This document shows positions 52,732-63,935 of a stretch of DNA of 64,000 nucleotides, piece after piece; position 1 is the first letter of the stretch; each line of letters begins with the position of its first letter. The notes beneath the pieces were generated by a model. The model had not been told where the DNA came from. It saw only the letters and a list, made by a program, of their open reading frames with translations, and searched no databases. The stretch is from assembly GCA_012295275.1 (NCBI GenBank), contig CM022679.1, forward strand, positions 26,571,850 through 26,635,849, given 5' to 3'. The translations under genes were made by a program, and so were the position numbers. Origin of the DNA: Chrysomallon squamiferum (lineage: Eukaryota > Mollusca > Gastropoda > Neomphalida > Peltospiridae).

Positions 52732-53482
52732 ACTTCTCTGCATTTCATTTGATATTTCTAGAATTATGTTTCTTTTATATACTCGGTTGCCTTCATAGCA
52801 AATGATAATTATTAAACCTTGTATTTTAGATTTCGTTTTCTTTCTTCTCTTTTTTTCTTAATTATATTCTGTATAATTTGTTTTAATAATATTATTTTTT
52901 ATATTTTTAATATTATTTTATTTTAGTATTGTTTTGTAATTGTTAAGATGCACTTCAAGAATACATTGGTCTTATCAGATAGTTTAAATATGTTACACAT
53001 ACTTCCAAATGATTATTTTAATTGTTATAACAGGAAACAGTAGATTTACATTGACACACTAACTTTACAGTTATTTCTGAGTGATAATAAATGTAAATTT
53101 AATAAAAGTAAACAAAAGGTGAACAATTTCATGTCCTTTACATTTCACACTGCTTAAACTTACAACTTCAGTGTTTCATGGTCAAGCATTCAGACATTGT
53201 AATTGGTAGTTACTGGGTTCAAATTCAGATACTGGTCACTTTTACATTTAGTGAGATATTATTAGACTTTATTCATAGCTAATTCTCAAACACAGTAATT
53301 GCTTCATTCTGCATGATGTTGTTCTGTTTGTGTTTATCAGCACACACTGTGTGTGTATCTGTAACACAGATAACCCAGACTGCAGAACTGTGCGACCCAG
53401 AACAGCATGTTTATACTGTCAGTGAAAGTATGTGTAAACTGTTATCTTGTAGCATTAAACAAGCAAGTGCTTTTTATATCAA

Positions 53483-53528
<46 letters not shown>

Positions 53529-53995
53529 AATATATATACATATGTATATTTATATATACATAATGAATATGTATTCATATGTATGTACATATAAACACAT
53601 ACAGACATGTACGTACACACACATGAGAAACGTAAAGCACTATACAGACAGACAAATACGGACAAAAGATAATCAGAAATAAATCACTACAGTAATAAAA
53701 TTTTATTTGGCATCAGGATTGGAGTTGACTGAAAGTAAACTTAGTTAATTAAATAATATTAAAATCATTTATCAGGCAGCTTTTTAATGACATTTTCTTG
53801 CCAATTTAGTAAAGAACTGCAGTGGTTAAACTTCGCCACTAATGGAATAAACTGTTACAGACAAATATTCTTTTAAAACCTACCTCGTCTTGTTTACCCA
53901 TCATTCAGTGACACTGTTCTGTGAAAGTGAGACAATTTTGTTATTGTTTTCACATAACATTTCTATTAGTAATTACCTCTTCTTTTATTTCTCTT

Positions 53996-54027
<32 letters not shown>

Positions 54028-54559
54028 CCCCTACCTTTCGTTTCCATTCCTCCTAAACACCTCCCATGAGATATCCAGGATCTCATTTTCCATCAACTGG
54101 CATCTCCTGTCAATTAAACAAATTTCCTACCAACAAATTCATACACAGTGGGTTTTCTTTATATTTCTGTCAAGAGTTGGCCCATGTTTTCTTAAGAGGT
54201 TGGTACGTTTCCTGCGAGAGTTCAAAGTTACGCTACTGACGGATTTGACTGGGGTCGAGTTTATGACACGAATGATGCATTTATCAAGGTTAATCGTGGT
54301 CTGCGGGGATGCGACTCGTACAGAACAAATTTCACAGACGAAGTCGCGAGAGACTTGTCAAAAACGGCTTTAGACAACGGATTGCAGTTTCTGTGGTTTT
54401 AACGAGTAAGCAGTCTGATGGGACTGTGAGCTAGCGGTCATAGTGCTTTGCGTTTTTTCTGTTTTACACGATTGTTTTTAGACTTTTTGTTTGTTCTGTT
54501 GTTCTTCTTTTTTTTTTTTTTTATTGTTGTCTTGTGTATAAATTGTACATTTTAATTTT

Positions 54560-54593
<34 letters not shown>

Positions 54594-55484
54594 TATGTTG
54601 TCATGAATATGTGTGTGTGTGTGTGTGAGTGGGTGTGTGTATGGAGAAAGGGACAGAAACAGAAAGATTGTGTGCATGCATGCATGCATCCATACATACA
54701 TGTAAAGAAAAACAAACAAAACACAATTAATAAACTGTTTAAACAAAATATATCTTTATATTTCTATTTCTGGTTCATCTCATGCTTTAATTAACTGCCT
54801 CCACTAAAATCGGCCATCTTTTATTTCTTTTTCTTCTTTTTTTTGGTCTCAAATCAAAGTCTTTACCCCAACAATATTACACCCACGTGCCGAAAGGATA
54901 GACCAGCAAGCCACTGAATGATTTGTTGGAGAGCACAGAACTTCAAGACACCCTGACATTTATGCTAAAATTCTCCACAATAAAAAAGAAACTTCAAAAA
55001 ACCTATTTGAGACTTCATGAACAGACGCTTGCTTTTATCTCTCACAATCACTCTGCCCCTGTAGTCCAGAGGTCCAGGGATTCCCTGATGGTTCTCGCTC
55101 ATCATTCTTTCATTAGAATAAAGTTACAATTTCTCCGACCATTAAGTTGTTTATTTTTTTTCGAAAATGTCTTTGTTATTACTTTTTATTTTCAAGTGGA
55201 AATAAAATGGTAGCTTTGTCGACAGATGTTGGTTTTTTATTTTCCATTAAAGTGAAGCTTTTAAACGTCCCAGTGAGATTGTAAAATTTTTTAGCAATCT
55301 CTGGAGACTGACAGACAGTGATAAAATACTCACTTAACTGTATTAAAACACTACTTCATTATTTTTCCCATTCTAACTCGATTTATGCTTACGTAATTTT
55401 ATGCATCAAAATGTAAACAGGATTTCTTCTCTTTTTAAAAAAAAAAATTATTTTCTATTTTTATTTGTTTATTTTTTTAGTTTA

Positions 55485-55516
<32 letters not shown>

Positions 55517-55525
55517 ATTTATTTT

Positions 55526-55563
<38 letters not shown>

Positions 55564-55705
55564 TCTCCTTTTTTTGCTAATTTGCACTACTTCATAGAGA
55601 TAGTAAAAATGTAACCATTCCAACATAACATTCACTTTTCTTTTTTTTTTTTTTAAATTAAAAAATCTGATGTTTTGTGTTTTAAACATAATTATTTATA
55701 ATTTC

Positions 55706-55755
<50 letters not shown>

Positions 55756-57258
55756 TCCCCTTCCCTACAACTGGGACACAATTCCAATAATTTTAATCAG
55801 ATATTTTAACAATCTGAATAACCACTTAACACAGACCAGTATCCACTGACAACAGTTATTTTGCCAGACAGCTGTACTCTGTCCCTTTTGTACTGGGTAA
55901 TGGATTCACTTTTCCTTTCACAAAACTTGTCTTTATCTTTACACGCATTTTGGTCTTGATACAATTTTTTTTTTTTTTTTTTTTTTTTTTGTAGAGGAAC
56001 TTGATAAATGCCATGTGACTTTACAGTGCTGTTTCTTAATAACTTAAGTGACATGACTGAAAACTGTGTATTGAGACCTTTTTTTTATGTGTGTGTTTTG
56101 TGGAACTTGTTTCTTTGGTGATCTCGTAAATCATACGTTTTATGTCGAATCTTGGTCATGGACTTTTTACTCATTTAAAAAAAAAAAAAAAAAAACATAC
56201 AGAAGAAAGAAAGAAACCAATAATAATAAAATTTGTTGTTTTACGAAAGGTTCGTTGATTTAGGATGATGTATGAACTTGTTGCTGCTATTGACATTGTA
56301 TTTTGAGATTTTGTCTCTTTTTTTTTTATATATATTTTGATTTATTAAGTGTTTGTGTACATCTGTGTCTGTATTTGTTTCTTTTTATGTCTGCTAAAGG
56401 ATAAATATTCAACATATTGGTTATTCCGTTGATGATCATGTTGGTTTTTGATGTTGGTGGTTTTACTGTTAGTGATGATGATGATGTTGGTGGTGGTGAT
56501 GATGATTAAGATGTTCATGTTGTTATGGGTATTCTTCACAGTTGAGTTTGGCCCATCATTCATTAAAACATTAAGTTTTTGGAGATGGGGACATTACCTA
56601 GCCCAAGACCAAATTTAAACCCAGCATTCACAACACATTGCCTAAATAGCTGAATGGCCAGTCAACCCAAAGAGACAGTGAAAATCATTATTTTTATAGT
56701 CTTTATTAACAGTATAGGATTTAATGCTTTTGAAATAATTATGCTTTTTCTTATCATTTTTTTCTGTGAGGTAAAAACTTGAAAAAATTATATTTTCCAC
56801 TGTATTTGGCACCAGGCTCTGAACACAACAAAATTACATTTGAGAATCCATAACACAGATTGAAACATTTTTGTTACTTAAAGGGATATGAACAGTTTTG
56901 CAATAAACCAAAGTGTACTTGCATGAACCCAAAAATGGTTACATTTATACAATTTGTTGGATGCTTCCTTTGTGAGCAGACAACAACTGCAGTTTGATGT
57001 TTCATTTTTATGGTGATGTTTTCTGTTATAAAAAAATAATGTATTTTGTAATTAATTTTTTTTTTTTTTTCTTTTTTTTGATATTACACTTCAGTTAACA
57101 TTATTTCTTTACAGGTTTTGCATAATTATTGCTAATGTTTTATAACAAAAAGTCACGTAATTATTGATCTACAGTTTATAGTAAAATGTGTGATTGTTTA
57201 ATATCAGAACTGGACTGGAAGGTTACTGCTGTTCTTTTATTTTTGTTAATAACAATAT

Positions 57259-57297
<39 letters not shown>

Positions 57298-57392
57298 TCA
57301 TTAATTCACTAAATATATTTCCTTTTCCTGAACAGCTGTTTTTATTATTTTCATTATAATTATTTATTATTTCTTTTTTATATTTCTTTTCA

Positions 57393-57435
<43 letters not shown>

Positions 57436-58158
57436 TATTTTCGAGTTTGTAACATTAGAAAATAAACACACACAAATGAAGTCCACATTAATTGGAGACG
57501 TACATTGCGTGTCACGATTTATTGACAGATTATGCCCCTTGAATGTGATTTCATGTATCAAAAAACCAGGATAATTTAGGAAGAAAAAAAAGCGACAAAA
57601 CAAACGGAAATGGAAGACTCAAATCACGAGATAAATCATTTAAAGAATTAATTATTTTATATTTGTATTGCTTCAACAATACTTTTTTTTTCTTTCTTTT
57701 TCTTCCTCTTTTACTTTAGGAAAGCTGACAGCGTCGTGTTTGCCGAAAATGTCGAGATGACGCTGCCTAATTTGATACGATTTGTACTGCAGCATTCTAA
57801 TCACGAACTGCGCATGCACACCGCGCTCGGTGTTTGTTCGGAGACGTGCATCCGAAGAAACCGAGAGTACGCGAGGAGAACGCGGAGGGATCTCGAAAAG
57901 AAGCGATCTCATCTTCAGGGCATCCTGATACATTTGCTGTCGTCTGTCAACATTTCCAATTCTGCTGAAAGAAAATACATAGAAATCTCGGTGCAGTTTG
58001 TCAAAGAACGACTGCTGGAAATGAGTAAGGAAATCACAGATTCTGTAAGGTTGTTGAATCTTTTGGAGGCCAGCGAAGGATCGGAAATTGACCCATTAAA
58101 GCTTCGGGAGTTTTTAAAAGAAAGGAAACATTCACAAAGTGACGGCTCACTGAGCTGA
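30650..58158 (+). CDS. TXNDC11: Thioredoxin domain-containing protein 11 orthologue (865 aa, complete)
   Basis: TXNDC11 (EFP1) is an ER membrane thioredoxin-like protein. In mammals it is known as a DUOX-maturation partner and as a redox partner of EDEM2/EDEM3 in glycoprotein ERAD. Fourteen coding exons join in phase: 30650-30786, 31745-31964, 32233-32353, 32827-32933, 33648-33741, 34374-34486, 35333-35401, 35774-35905, 36281-37051, 37694-37742, 38821-38972, 44173-44285, 45708-45788 and 57720-58158. Layout: N-terminal membrane anchor (about 26-41), Trx-like domain with WCAKS (98-102) and CWWPEGQC (127-134), a Cys-rich middle, a C-terminal Trx domain with WCGFC (665-669), and a charged helical tail. 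It is shorter than human TXNDC11 (about 985 aa), mainly in the C-terminal coiled-coil region. An acidic DDDGDDDDD run is a local feature. The ATG at 30650 is in good Kozak context (GCCAATGG). Confidence 0.97.
31745..32353 (+). CDS. TXNDC11: TXNDC11 exons 2-3: first thioredoxin-like domain
   Basis: Exon 31745-31964 carries FLMYYAPWCAKSMAVRWEF, the thioredoxin alpha-1 site, with Ser in place of the resolving Cys. Exon 32233-32353 begins VKFVAVNCWWPEGQCRK, the family-specific CWWxxGxC block, followed by a cis-Pro-like YPVLFVYY. The human protein also has a CxxS-type first site, so loss of the second Cys is ancestral, not a local mutation. Confidence 0.95.
32827..35905 (+). CDS. TXNDC11: TXNDC11 exons 4-8: middle thioredoxin-like region
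   Basis: The exons are 32827-32933, 33648-33741, 34374-34486, 35333-35401 and 35774-35905. Recognisable family blocks are VIGYFDFNMSPQPPG, FGVTFQKHLAEMF and PIVKWLSPLGVKSL, then RGPAVIAFYSHNPL. All junctions keep phase. The donor of the last exon is taken as GTG|GTAAGT rather than CAG|GTGGTA; both keep the frame and differ by one Val. Confidence 0.93.
34898..35236 (+). repeat. 31-bp minisatellite, about 11 copies, TXNDC11 intron 6
   Basis: The unit is CCTGTCTGTATCAAAG followed by AACATGTATAAAATT. The AAAGAACAT core recurs at 34911, 34942 and 34973, and so on at 31-bp steps. Later copies shorten by a few bases in the TGTATAAAA part (35076-35110) and a few have A/G changes. The array ends about 100 bp before exon 7. 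Confidence 0.93.
36281..37051 (+). CDS. TXNDC11: TXNDC11 exon 9: large Cys-rich luminal exon
   Basis: This 257-codon exon has much higher GC than its flanks. It contains many paired cysteines (NCCVT, CEYCVH, LCCRNC), matching the conserved CCNT, CELCVN and ACCR blocks of the family. An acidic DDDGDDDDD run (about residues 525-533), coded by GAT repeats at about 36860-36886, sits where the human protein has a variable linker. It ends VIVDKE before GTAAGA. Confidence 0.95.
37694..38972 (+). CDS. TXNDC11: TXNDC11 exons 10-11 (37694-37742, 38821-38972)
   Basis: These encode NEEEYLLKENFTVSN, then SFIVNFTTGNIRRHLRS and the lead into the second thioredoxin domain (VTDVSSQTFQHVVM). The block corresponds to the human ILDPK/SFIQNFSVLYSPLKRHL region. 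Potential N-glycosylation sequons NFT occur in both exons, consistent with an ER-luminal location. Confidence 0.93.
40148..40196 (+). repeat. 11-bp tandem repeat AGCTACATCAC
   Basis: Four to five near-perfect copies of CAGCTACATCA lie head to tail in TXNDC11 intron 11. Confidence 0.92.
40560..41430 (+). repeat. Long degenerate tandem repeat in TXNDC11 intron 11
   Basis: The phrase CTAACCAGACCATCATGGCT recurs at about 40658, 40903, 41246 and 41401, with weaker copies near 40576, 40831 and 41071. It is followed each time by TCCATAATTAAAATTAACAT and then a TGACAA-containing segment. The full unit is about 170 bp, with half-units of about 75-85 bp. Confidence 0.8.
42238..42341. repeat. TAA microsatellite followed by A-run
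   Basis: About 33 AAT/TAA triplets with a few ATG interruptions, then a separate run of about 27 A at 42433-42459. Both lie in TXNDC11 intron 11. Confidence 0.95.
44173..45788 (+). CDS. TXNDC11: TXNDC11 exons 12-13: catalytic CGFC thioredoxin domain
   Basis: Exon 44173-44285 reads DVVVFIYSHWCGFCVSV, a complete CxxC redox site (Cys666 and Cys669). Exon 45708-45788 gives RFNADENDLPWELTVDTYP and the cis-Pro segment YPVILLFPAG. These match DVLLLYY..WCGFC, NDLPWE and LPTVLFFP of vertebrate TXNDC11. This is the only canonical redox pair in the protein. Confidence 0.96.
44286..45707. other. TXNDC11 intron 12
   Basis: It holds TAA and AAAT runs (44587-44645), a CTAT tetranucleotide run (44750-44780), a GT run (45026-45042) and poly(T) patches. 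No coding sequence is seen. Confidence 0.6.
45789..46276 (+). repeat. 23-bp minisatellite starting at the exon-13 splice donor, about 22 copies
   Basis: The unit GTTAGTATCCTGTGTTGTGT plus TCT repeats without a gap from the first intronic base. The genuine donor CAG|GTTAGTATCC is itself the first unit. Roughly half the units keep TTAGTATCC and half carry TTTGTATCC. Copies decay towards the 3' end. Confidence 0.93.
47410..47650. repeat. Degenerate minisatellite of about 57 bp
   Basis: Four to five units share AAATTTGGTTGTAAAATACA, then TTTTCAG and a GTCGTAGAG-like segment. The units diverge progressively rightwards. Confidence 0.75.
48380..48640. repeat. Tandem repeat of about 115 bp, each unit with its own CA microsatellite
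   Basis: Units share CCTGAGATGAAAGTGTCAGT or a variant (TGTGATGAACGTGTCAGTGA), then (CA)n, then CCTATTGGTTACCCAGACAG. There are two full units and a third partial one. The CA tract is about 19 units at 48440-48478 and shorter at 48550-48572. Confidence 0.85.
48868..49300. repeat. Direct duplication of about 214 bp
   Basis: CCATGATATTGTGTTTTCAA at about 48872 and CCATGATATCATGTTTTCAG at about 49086 begin two copies. They also share TTAAAAATCATTTCTAATAC and CAGTATCTGTTAAAAGTCAT. Confidence 0.85.
50368..50786. repeat. Degenerate AGT/GTA trinucleotide array
   Basis: About 400 bp of AGT/GTA/ATA triplets with interruptions. The apparent long ORFs here are only repeat translation. Confidence 0.9.
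52673..52730. repeat. GT microsatellite
   Basis: About 29 perfect GT units within TXNDC11 intron 13. Confidence 0.97.
53485..53527. repeat. CT microsatellite
   Basis: About 21 perfect TC units followed by a TA-rich ATACAT stretch. Confidence 0.97.
57720..58158 (+). CDS. TXNDC11: TXNDC11 exon 14: C-terminal helical tail and stop
   Basis: It opens RKADSVVFAENVEMTLPNL followed by IRFVLQHS, matching human LPNLLRFILHHS. A charged Arg/Lys/Glu-rich, probably coiled-coil tail follows (RNREYARRTRRDLEKKR, then KERLLEMSKEITDSVRLL). It is about 140 codons and shorter than the vertebrate coiled coil. TGA is at 58156-58158; an AATAAA at 58400-58405 is a candidate poly(A) signal. The exon lies about 11.9 kb from exon 13. 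Confidence 0.93.
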
Positions 58159-61100
58159 CACACCCCCCTCCCTTTTTTCTCTCCTTTTGCGGTCTTTCTG
58201 TAAACGGTCGTTTTATTTATTAATTTAAAAATAACAAAAATGTATGTTTGTCCATTTTATGTTCATAAATCAACTCTAAATCTACTTTATTATTATTTGT
58301 ATTATTTATTTATTTATTTATTTGTAGTTTCGTTTTATATGGTCTTGTTAAAATATATATATATATTTCTAAATAAGATACTTCATTGTAAATTTAAAAA
58401 ATAAATACACAGAAGATGAAAAGCTCAAAATCCAAATGTTAACTTAAAAACTTAAAAGTCAAGAAATAACGAAAATCAAATTGAGTTTTTACCCTTAACC
58501 AGCGATAAAATTGCTGTGCAGTAATTTTGTACATTCTGTTTGACTAAAAAAATTATTAGTATGAACAATTTTCTCTCCATCTTAAAAACAATGTCAAACT
58601 GAAATGAAGTTGCATTTGTATCACTGGACCATAAATGGTATTTTCATGGAAGCATATAGGATTACTGATGATGTTGTTTTCTTTTATTATAATTATTATT
58701 ATTATTTTTATTATTTTTATTATTATTAGTATTATTATAGATTTAAGGTGTTTGTAATTAGGATACTTAAATTATCATAAGTAATCAGAAATAGATATGT
58801 AAAATTTTGTACATAGTGTTGATAAATTGTTATTGGGCTTCTCGCATTAATATTAGCATGTAATCAGTATTATTATTTATTACCGAGTGCACCAGTGAAG
58901 ATATTTCATATCAAGAAATGAACAATTTGCTGCTAAAGAATATTTTTTACCCGCGCTTCCTTTTGAATAATTGTACTCGAAATACCATTTTATGGCGTTT
59001 TTATTAATAAAATATTGACAATAGTTAATAAATGTGACGATATGCGAGAAAGTCGAAGTCATCTGATATAATTAAATGTGATTAAATGTCCGTGGTAATG
59101 TTACGTTTATCCTCATGAACGTGAATATTAAAAAACTATACTTGTATGTTGTCCATTACTTTTGTTTGAAAACGTAATTATTTTAAATCTTAATAGCAAA
59201 CCAATGCATAAAACTGAAAAGATTTTATTTTTTTATTTTTTTTTTTTTTCATTTTTTTTTTTTTTTTTTTTTTTTCTTATGACCTAGCCAAAATCAGTTT
59301 CAGATTAAAACGATTTAATCTAAATGCTGTAACAATCTGAACGATTCAAATACAGCATTAATTTTACGTTTGTCTATTTCTTAAATTGGAATTCGTGCTG
59401 TGTTGCGAATGTATGTATTCCACTTGTCCTCATAACTGCGTAGTCGCAGTATAAATGAACATGCGAACGCTATGTATTTATTAAATAAAATATGTATCTG
59501 TAAACATTATAATATTCACGTAATAAATTACGTAGGTAATTTTAAAGTGTAGGTCTTCCCTTTGTTGCTACCTGTGTTATTTTACTGGTAGCGCTGATAT
59601 TAAAAAGGTTATAAAATTGATTAAACTCACATTCGTCTGTTTTTTTGGAAAACGTCTTTTTATTATTGCTGTATTTATTTAATTTTATTTCATAAACAAA
59701 CCTGATCTGTAAGTGAGAAAGGTATAATATTCTCTACGAAAAATTGCCGTTCACTAGTATAGTAGTCTTGGTTACCAAAACCTCTTTGTAACATGCACCC
59801 ATGTGGATATGTACTAGAGTACTTTGTAAATTTCTTGTCTAAAAATGCGTCAAATTATGATTATTATTATTATTTTTTTTTTTTTTTTTTTTTTTTTTTG
59901 ATTACATAATTTTTAAAACCAAATTTATTTTAGCTTTCTTTGGGATGTGGTATTACTTGTTTTTTTTATAATATATTCGAAATAATTGTTTGTAAAGGAA
60001 AAACCAACAACAACAAAAAAAACACTACAAAATGATTTGTGGAAAATTACTTTTAGAAAATTTTGGTTTTAGTTTCAGTTTTTAAATATTTTGTGTCGAT
60101 AAACCTAAAACCACTTGTAAATTTTTTATTTATTTATTTATTATTTTTTTCTTCTGACTGTCAGAAGAATGAATGGCTGTACTTTAACACTTTTTAATTT
60201 TATTGAATATCGGATGTTGGTTACTACTACTTTTACCACTACTTCTACTATCACTATTTTTATTACTACTACTATTATTCTACATCTACTACTACTACTA
60301 CTATTAATTTTATTACAGTACTACTATTAGTAGTAGTAATAGTAGTGATATTGTTGTTGTTTTTTACTACATAAGAAAAGAAACTCGTTATAACCACTAC
60401 TATTTTTTAATTATCTTTTACCACATGTGGGAACTTGCACATACACTTTTCCGTTTGCAGGAACGCACGTACCACAGTGTTGTATATGCCAGTCATGGAG
60501 AACTGGTTAATACAGGAAATAGTCATAACATGTAAGGCCAGAGCTCTATTTCTGAGCTACGTCAGTTTTGTTCTGTCGTATCTATTTGTTTTTACTTTGT
60601 TTATTTATTTATTATTATATCGTTATTTTTATGATTGTGGTTGTTGTAATTATTAATACTATTAGTTATATTACTACCATTATTATTATTATTATTATTA
60701 TCAGTTTTGATGTATCTGTGAAAGATTCGTTTTCGAATTTGATATAATTATTTTGACCAGTTTGTTTTATGTAATCATGAACTGGTGATTGTAATTTTAC
60801 AGTATTTGTATTGTAAACATCAGGGAAGTGTTTTATAATCTGCATATCCTTGTTAAATTACTCTCGATTATTATTTAAATTATTATTATTATTATTACTT
60901 CCATACTACCACCACTATAGGTATCATCAACATCTGTCCGTTCAAATATCTGTCTATAAGATTTCATACGTAGTCTTAAATAAATAATAGGATTATTCAT
61001 TTTTCTGGAAGTAGGCGGCATAAGGTACCAGAAAATAACGTCAGTGTAAAAACCCTCATTCTAGAAAATTCCTGGACAATGTAGATGTATAAATTGTTAC

Positions 61101-61536
61101 AGCGTTGTTACTAAAACTGTTACCGACTTGCCGACATCGTCATTGTTTGCTTTTAATGTCCTTACGACATTCGAAATTAATCTGTTTCCATTTTGTGGAA
61201 CCAGGCTGTTTTAAAGTATTTGAATCCAGCGGATGATGTCATTATAGAGGTTAGTTCTTTTCCGAGCCTCAGTGTCGCAGAAGTTAGAAGTGGTCTGATC
61301 AGTTTCTTTGTATCTCCAAGTTATTATTTTATTGTTATGGACTATTTACGATCATCGTAACAAAATACAACAATAAAAATAAAACTGTTGCATAACATTT
61401 AAACACCACCATTTTCCCTTTTCACGTCAGGAAGGGTGATATGATCCCATATATATTTTTATTATTATTATTATTTTTTTTTTTTTTTTTTTTTTTTTGG
61501 TTTCATAGAAATTCTAATCGTTACGCCATCGTTGCA

Positions 61537-61564
61537 TGACGTCACCTTACATAAAAATGGCGGC
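61537..61564 (+). promoter_or_regulatory. Candidate promoter: CRE palindrome plus YY1 site
   Basis: TGACGTCA at 61537-61544 is a perfect CRE. AAAATGGCGGC at 61554-61564 matches the YY1 core promoter motif that often overlaps the start of housekeeping transcripts. The 10-bp gap and local CpG enrichment in AT-rich DNA make a real promoter likely. The gene it serves is not visible; the short frame from the ATG inside the motif stops after about 23 codons. Confidence 0.45.
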
Positions 61565-61820
61565 GCTCACAAATGATTCAACTTTATATATTTGTTGTTA
61601 TACTTTATTAATTACTACCATTATGTGACTAAAAATAGCTTGGAGATATGAAAAATGTAATTAGACTATTTCATCGTGTAAACCAAAAGCACATTAAATA
61701 ATATCTCTTTGTCGCTTCCAGTATCCCTCCTTCTCTCATTCCATCCCTACCTCCCTGACCAAAATTGTTAAATTAAACTTTGAAATTTATTATTATTATT
61801 ATACTTTTAGGATATACTTC

Positions 61821-61861
<41 letters not shown>

Positions 61862-62485
61862 TATATGCACAATTTTCGCGATGTCAAAAGTTAGTATACA
61901 AGTTACCTCCTTTATTAGGCCATTTTGAATCGGGTGAAATTTGCCCACATTCTTTAAATGTCGTTTAATTTTATGCCTTTATGAAGGGTTATTGTTTTTA
62001 CTCCCAAAATATTTATTTTCTTTTGTATCTATATATTATCCCGAAGTCAATACAAAATACATCATTTATTGGATATTTTCTTTCAAAACTGATTGATGGT
62101 TGTTTATTCTATATTTATAAAATAAAAATATATATGATACGAAAATTTGTTTTATTTCTTTTTCTTTTTTGGTTGTTACTGTTTTTGATGAAATTTGTGT
62201 GAATGTATGTGTGATCTACATTAATTTTTTTGTGTGCGTGGGTGTGGGTGTATACCTTTGAGTATGTGTTTATAAATGTATGCGTAATTATGTGCATGTA
62301 TATAATTTTATACCTATATACAATTATAATGTAATTATAAAATGTGCATAAAATTACATTCATAATAAATTACAAAAGTATTTATTTATTTATTTTTTTT
62401 CCGTATAATTTCTTTAAAATTATAATTGTAATCTGTTTAGTAACCTTTCGTCAATATATAGTTTTTTATTTATTTATTTGTTTTA

Positions 62486-62554
<69 letters not shown>

Positions 62555-63415
62555 TGAAATGTTTTTAAAGAATTATCTATATTATTTTAAATGTTTATTT
62601 AGTTTCTCCAGTGTAAATAATAAAACACCAAAAGGATTTCTCTTGTTTTGAAAACAACCAATGGAACAGTGGTTAAACAAACCACATGTACGCGGTAACC
62701 CATAACAACCGCATATTAACGCCACTGTAATCGCATTTTGCGAAGTGTGAAACGTTTTATATTACTACTGACGTCGTTATTCCCTTGAAATGTCTACCGT
62801 GGGGTTATTTTCAAATATTCCGAGAAGCCAAGTCATAAATGAAGTAGACGGATAAAATCCCAGAAAGGAAAAGAGGCCCAAGACGTATTATTTAGAAAGT
62901 GGATAACGATAAACTAACTCGATAGATACGCACGCAGATATAAGTCACTTTTGCTGACGATTCTCGAGAGATGTGTTGTTATAATTTGATGTACGTCAGA
63001 ACAACAAAATTGGGTTCTTGCAGAAGTTATGTGGAATTAACCAGTTTAAACCTTGTCCTAATAATGTCAAACGTGACAAAGAGATATTATTACGAATGTA
63101 AATGTTATGGCCTTTTTTTTTTCTTCATTCCCATATGAAAACTCTATTAGAAAGAAATTAGCAAGGAAAAAAAATAATAATAATAATCAAAAAAAAAAAA
63201 ATAAAATAAAATAAAATAAAATAAAATAAAATAAAATAAATAAATAAATAAATAAATCACGCAGAGTTATGTCCCTTAAGGGCTTTCCGGTTCCGATTAA
63301 ATTCAGACTTCGTATTTGGGAAGCGAAAATACTTTTTAATTTTTTTGTTTGTTTAGTTTTTGTGAATTTACATTCCAAGTTATAGAGTATATCTATTCAG
63401 TTTTGAGCATTATTT

Positions 63416-63446
<31 letters not shown>

Positions 63447-63835
63447 GCAAGTAAAGATTTAAGAATTGTGTTCAAAGAGGGTCTGTTTTCGACCATTCAC
63501 CTTAGGATCGAAAATACCAATCTTAAGATGTAGTAATTGTACTGTTTCGAAATCCATCTCCTCTGTGTTCAACATATATTTTTCTGTTTTTGCAAAGTAG
63601 ATTTACGTGTAAAAGAAATCAATTTTACGACAACATTACGATCAAATTTCAGCTTCTGTAAATGTACTTTTAATTTGCCGACAGAGTGCTGCTGTAACTA
63701 TTCATTAAATGTCTTATCATACTCGCCTTCATTCTATATCTTTCTTTGTTCTTTCTATTTATTTATTTATCTGTTGTTGTTGTTGTATAATTATTATTAT
63801 TGCTTCTTTTTAAATTTTTCTCTTTCTGTCTGTTT

Positions 63836-63935
<100 letters not shown>

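Larger units (their letters stand above)
46277..57719. other. TXNDC11 intron 13 (11.9 kb), repeat-rich
   Basis: Beyond the donor minisatellite this intron carries ATTGG-motif repeats (45.5-47.0 kb), a decayed repeat of about 57 bp (47.41-47.65 kb), a CA-bearing unit of about 115 bp (48.38-48.64 kb), a duplication of about 214 bp (48.87-49.3 kb) and an AGT array (50.37-50.79 kb). It also has GT (52673-52730) and CT (53485-53527) microsatellites, poly(T) runs (54000-54027, 54558-54590, 55969-55990) and ATT runs (55530-55562, 55711-55755, 57397-57431). A GC-richer island lies at 54190-54390. No further exon is recognised. Confidence 0.55.

Noticed and set aside
53921-54373. 150-codon plus-strand ORF
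   Set aside because: Most is poly(T) and intronic sequence read as Phe/Ser. Only the last 60 codons overlap the GC island, and they show no recognisable protein.
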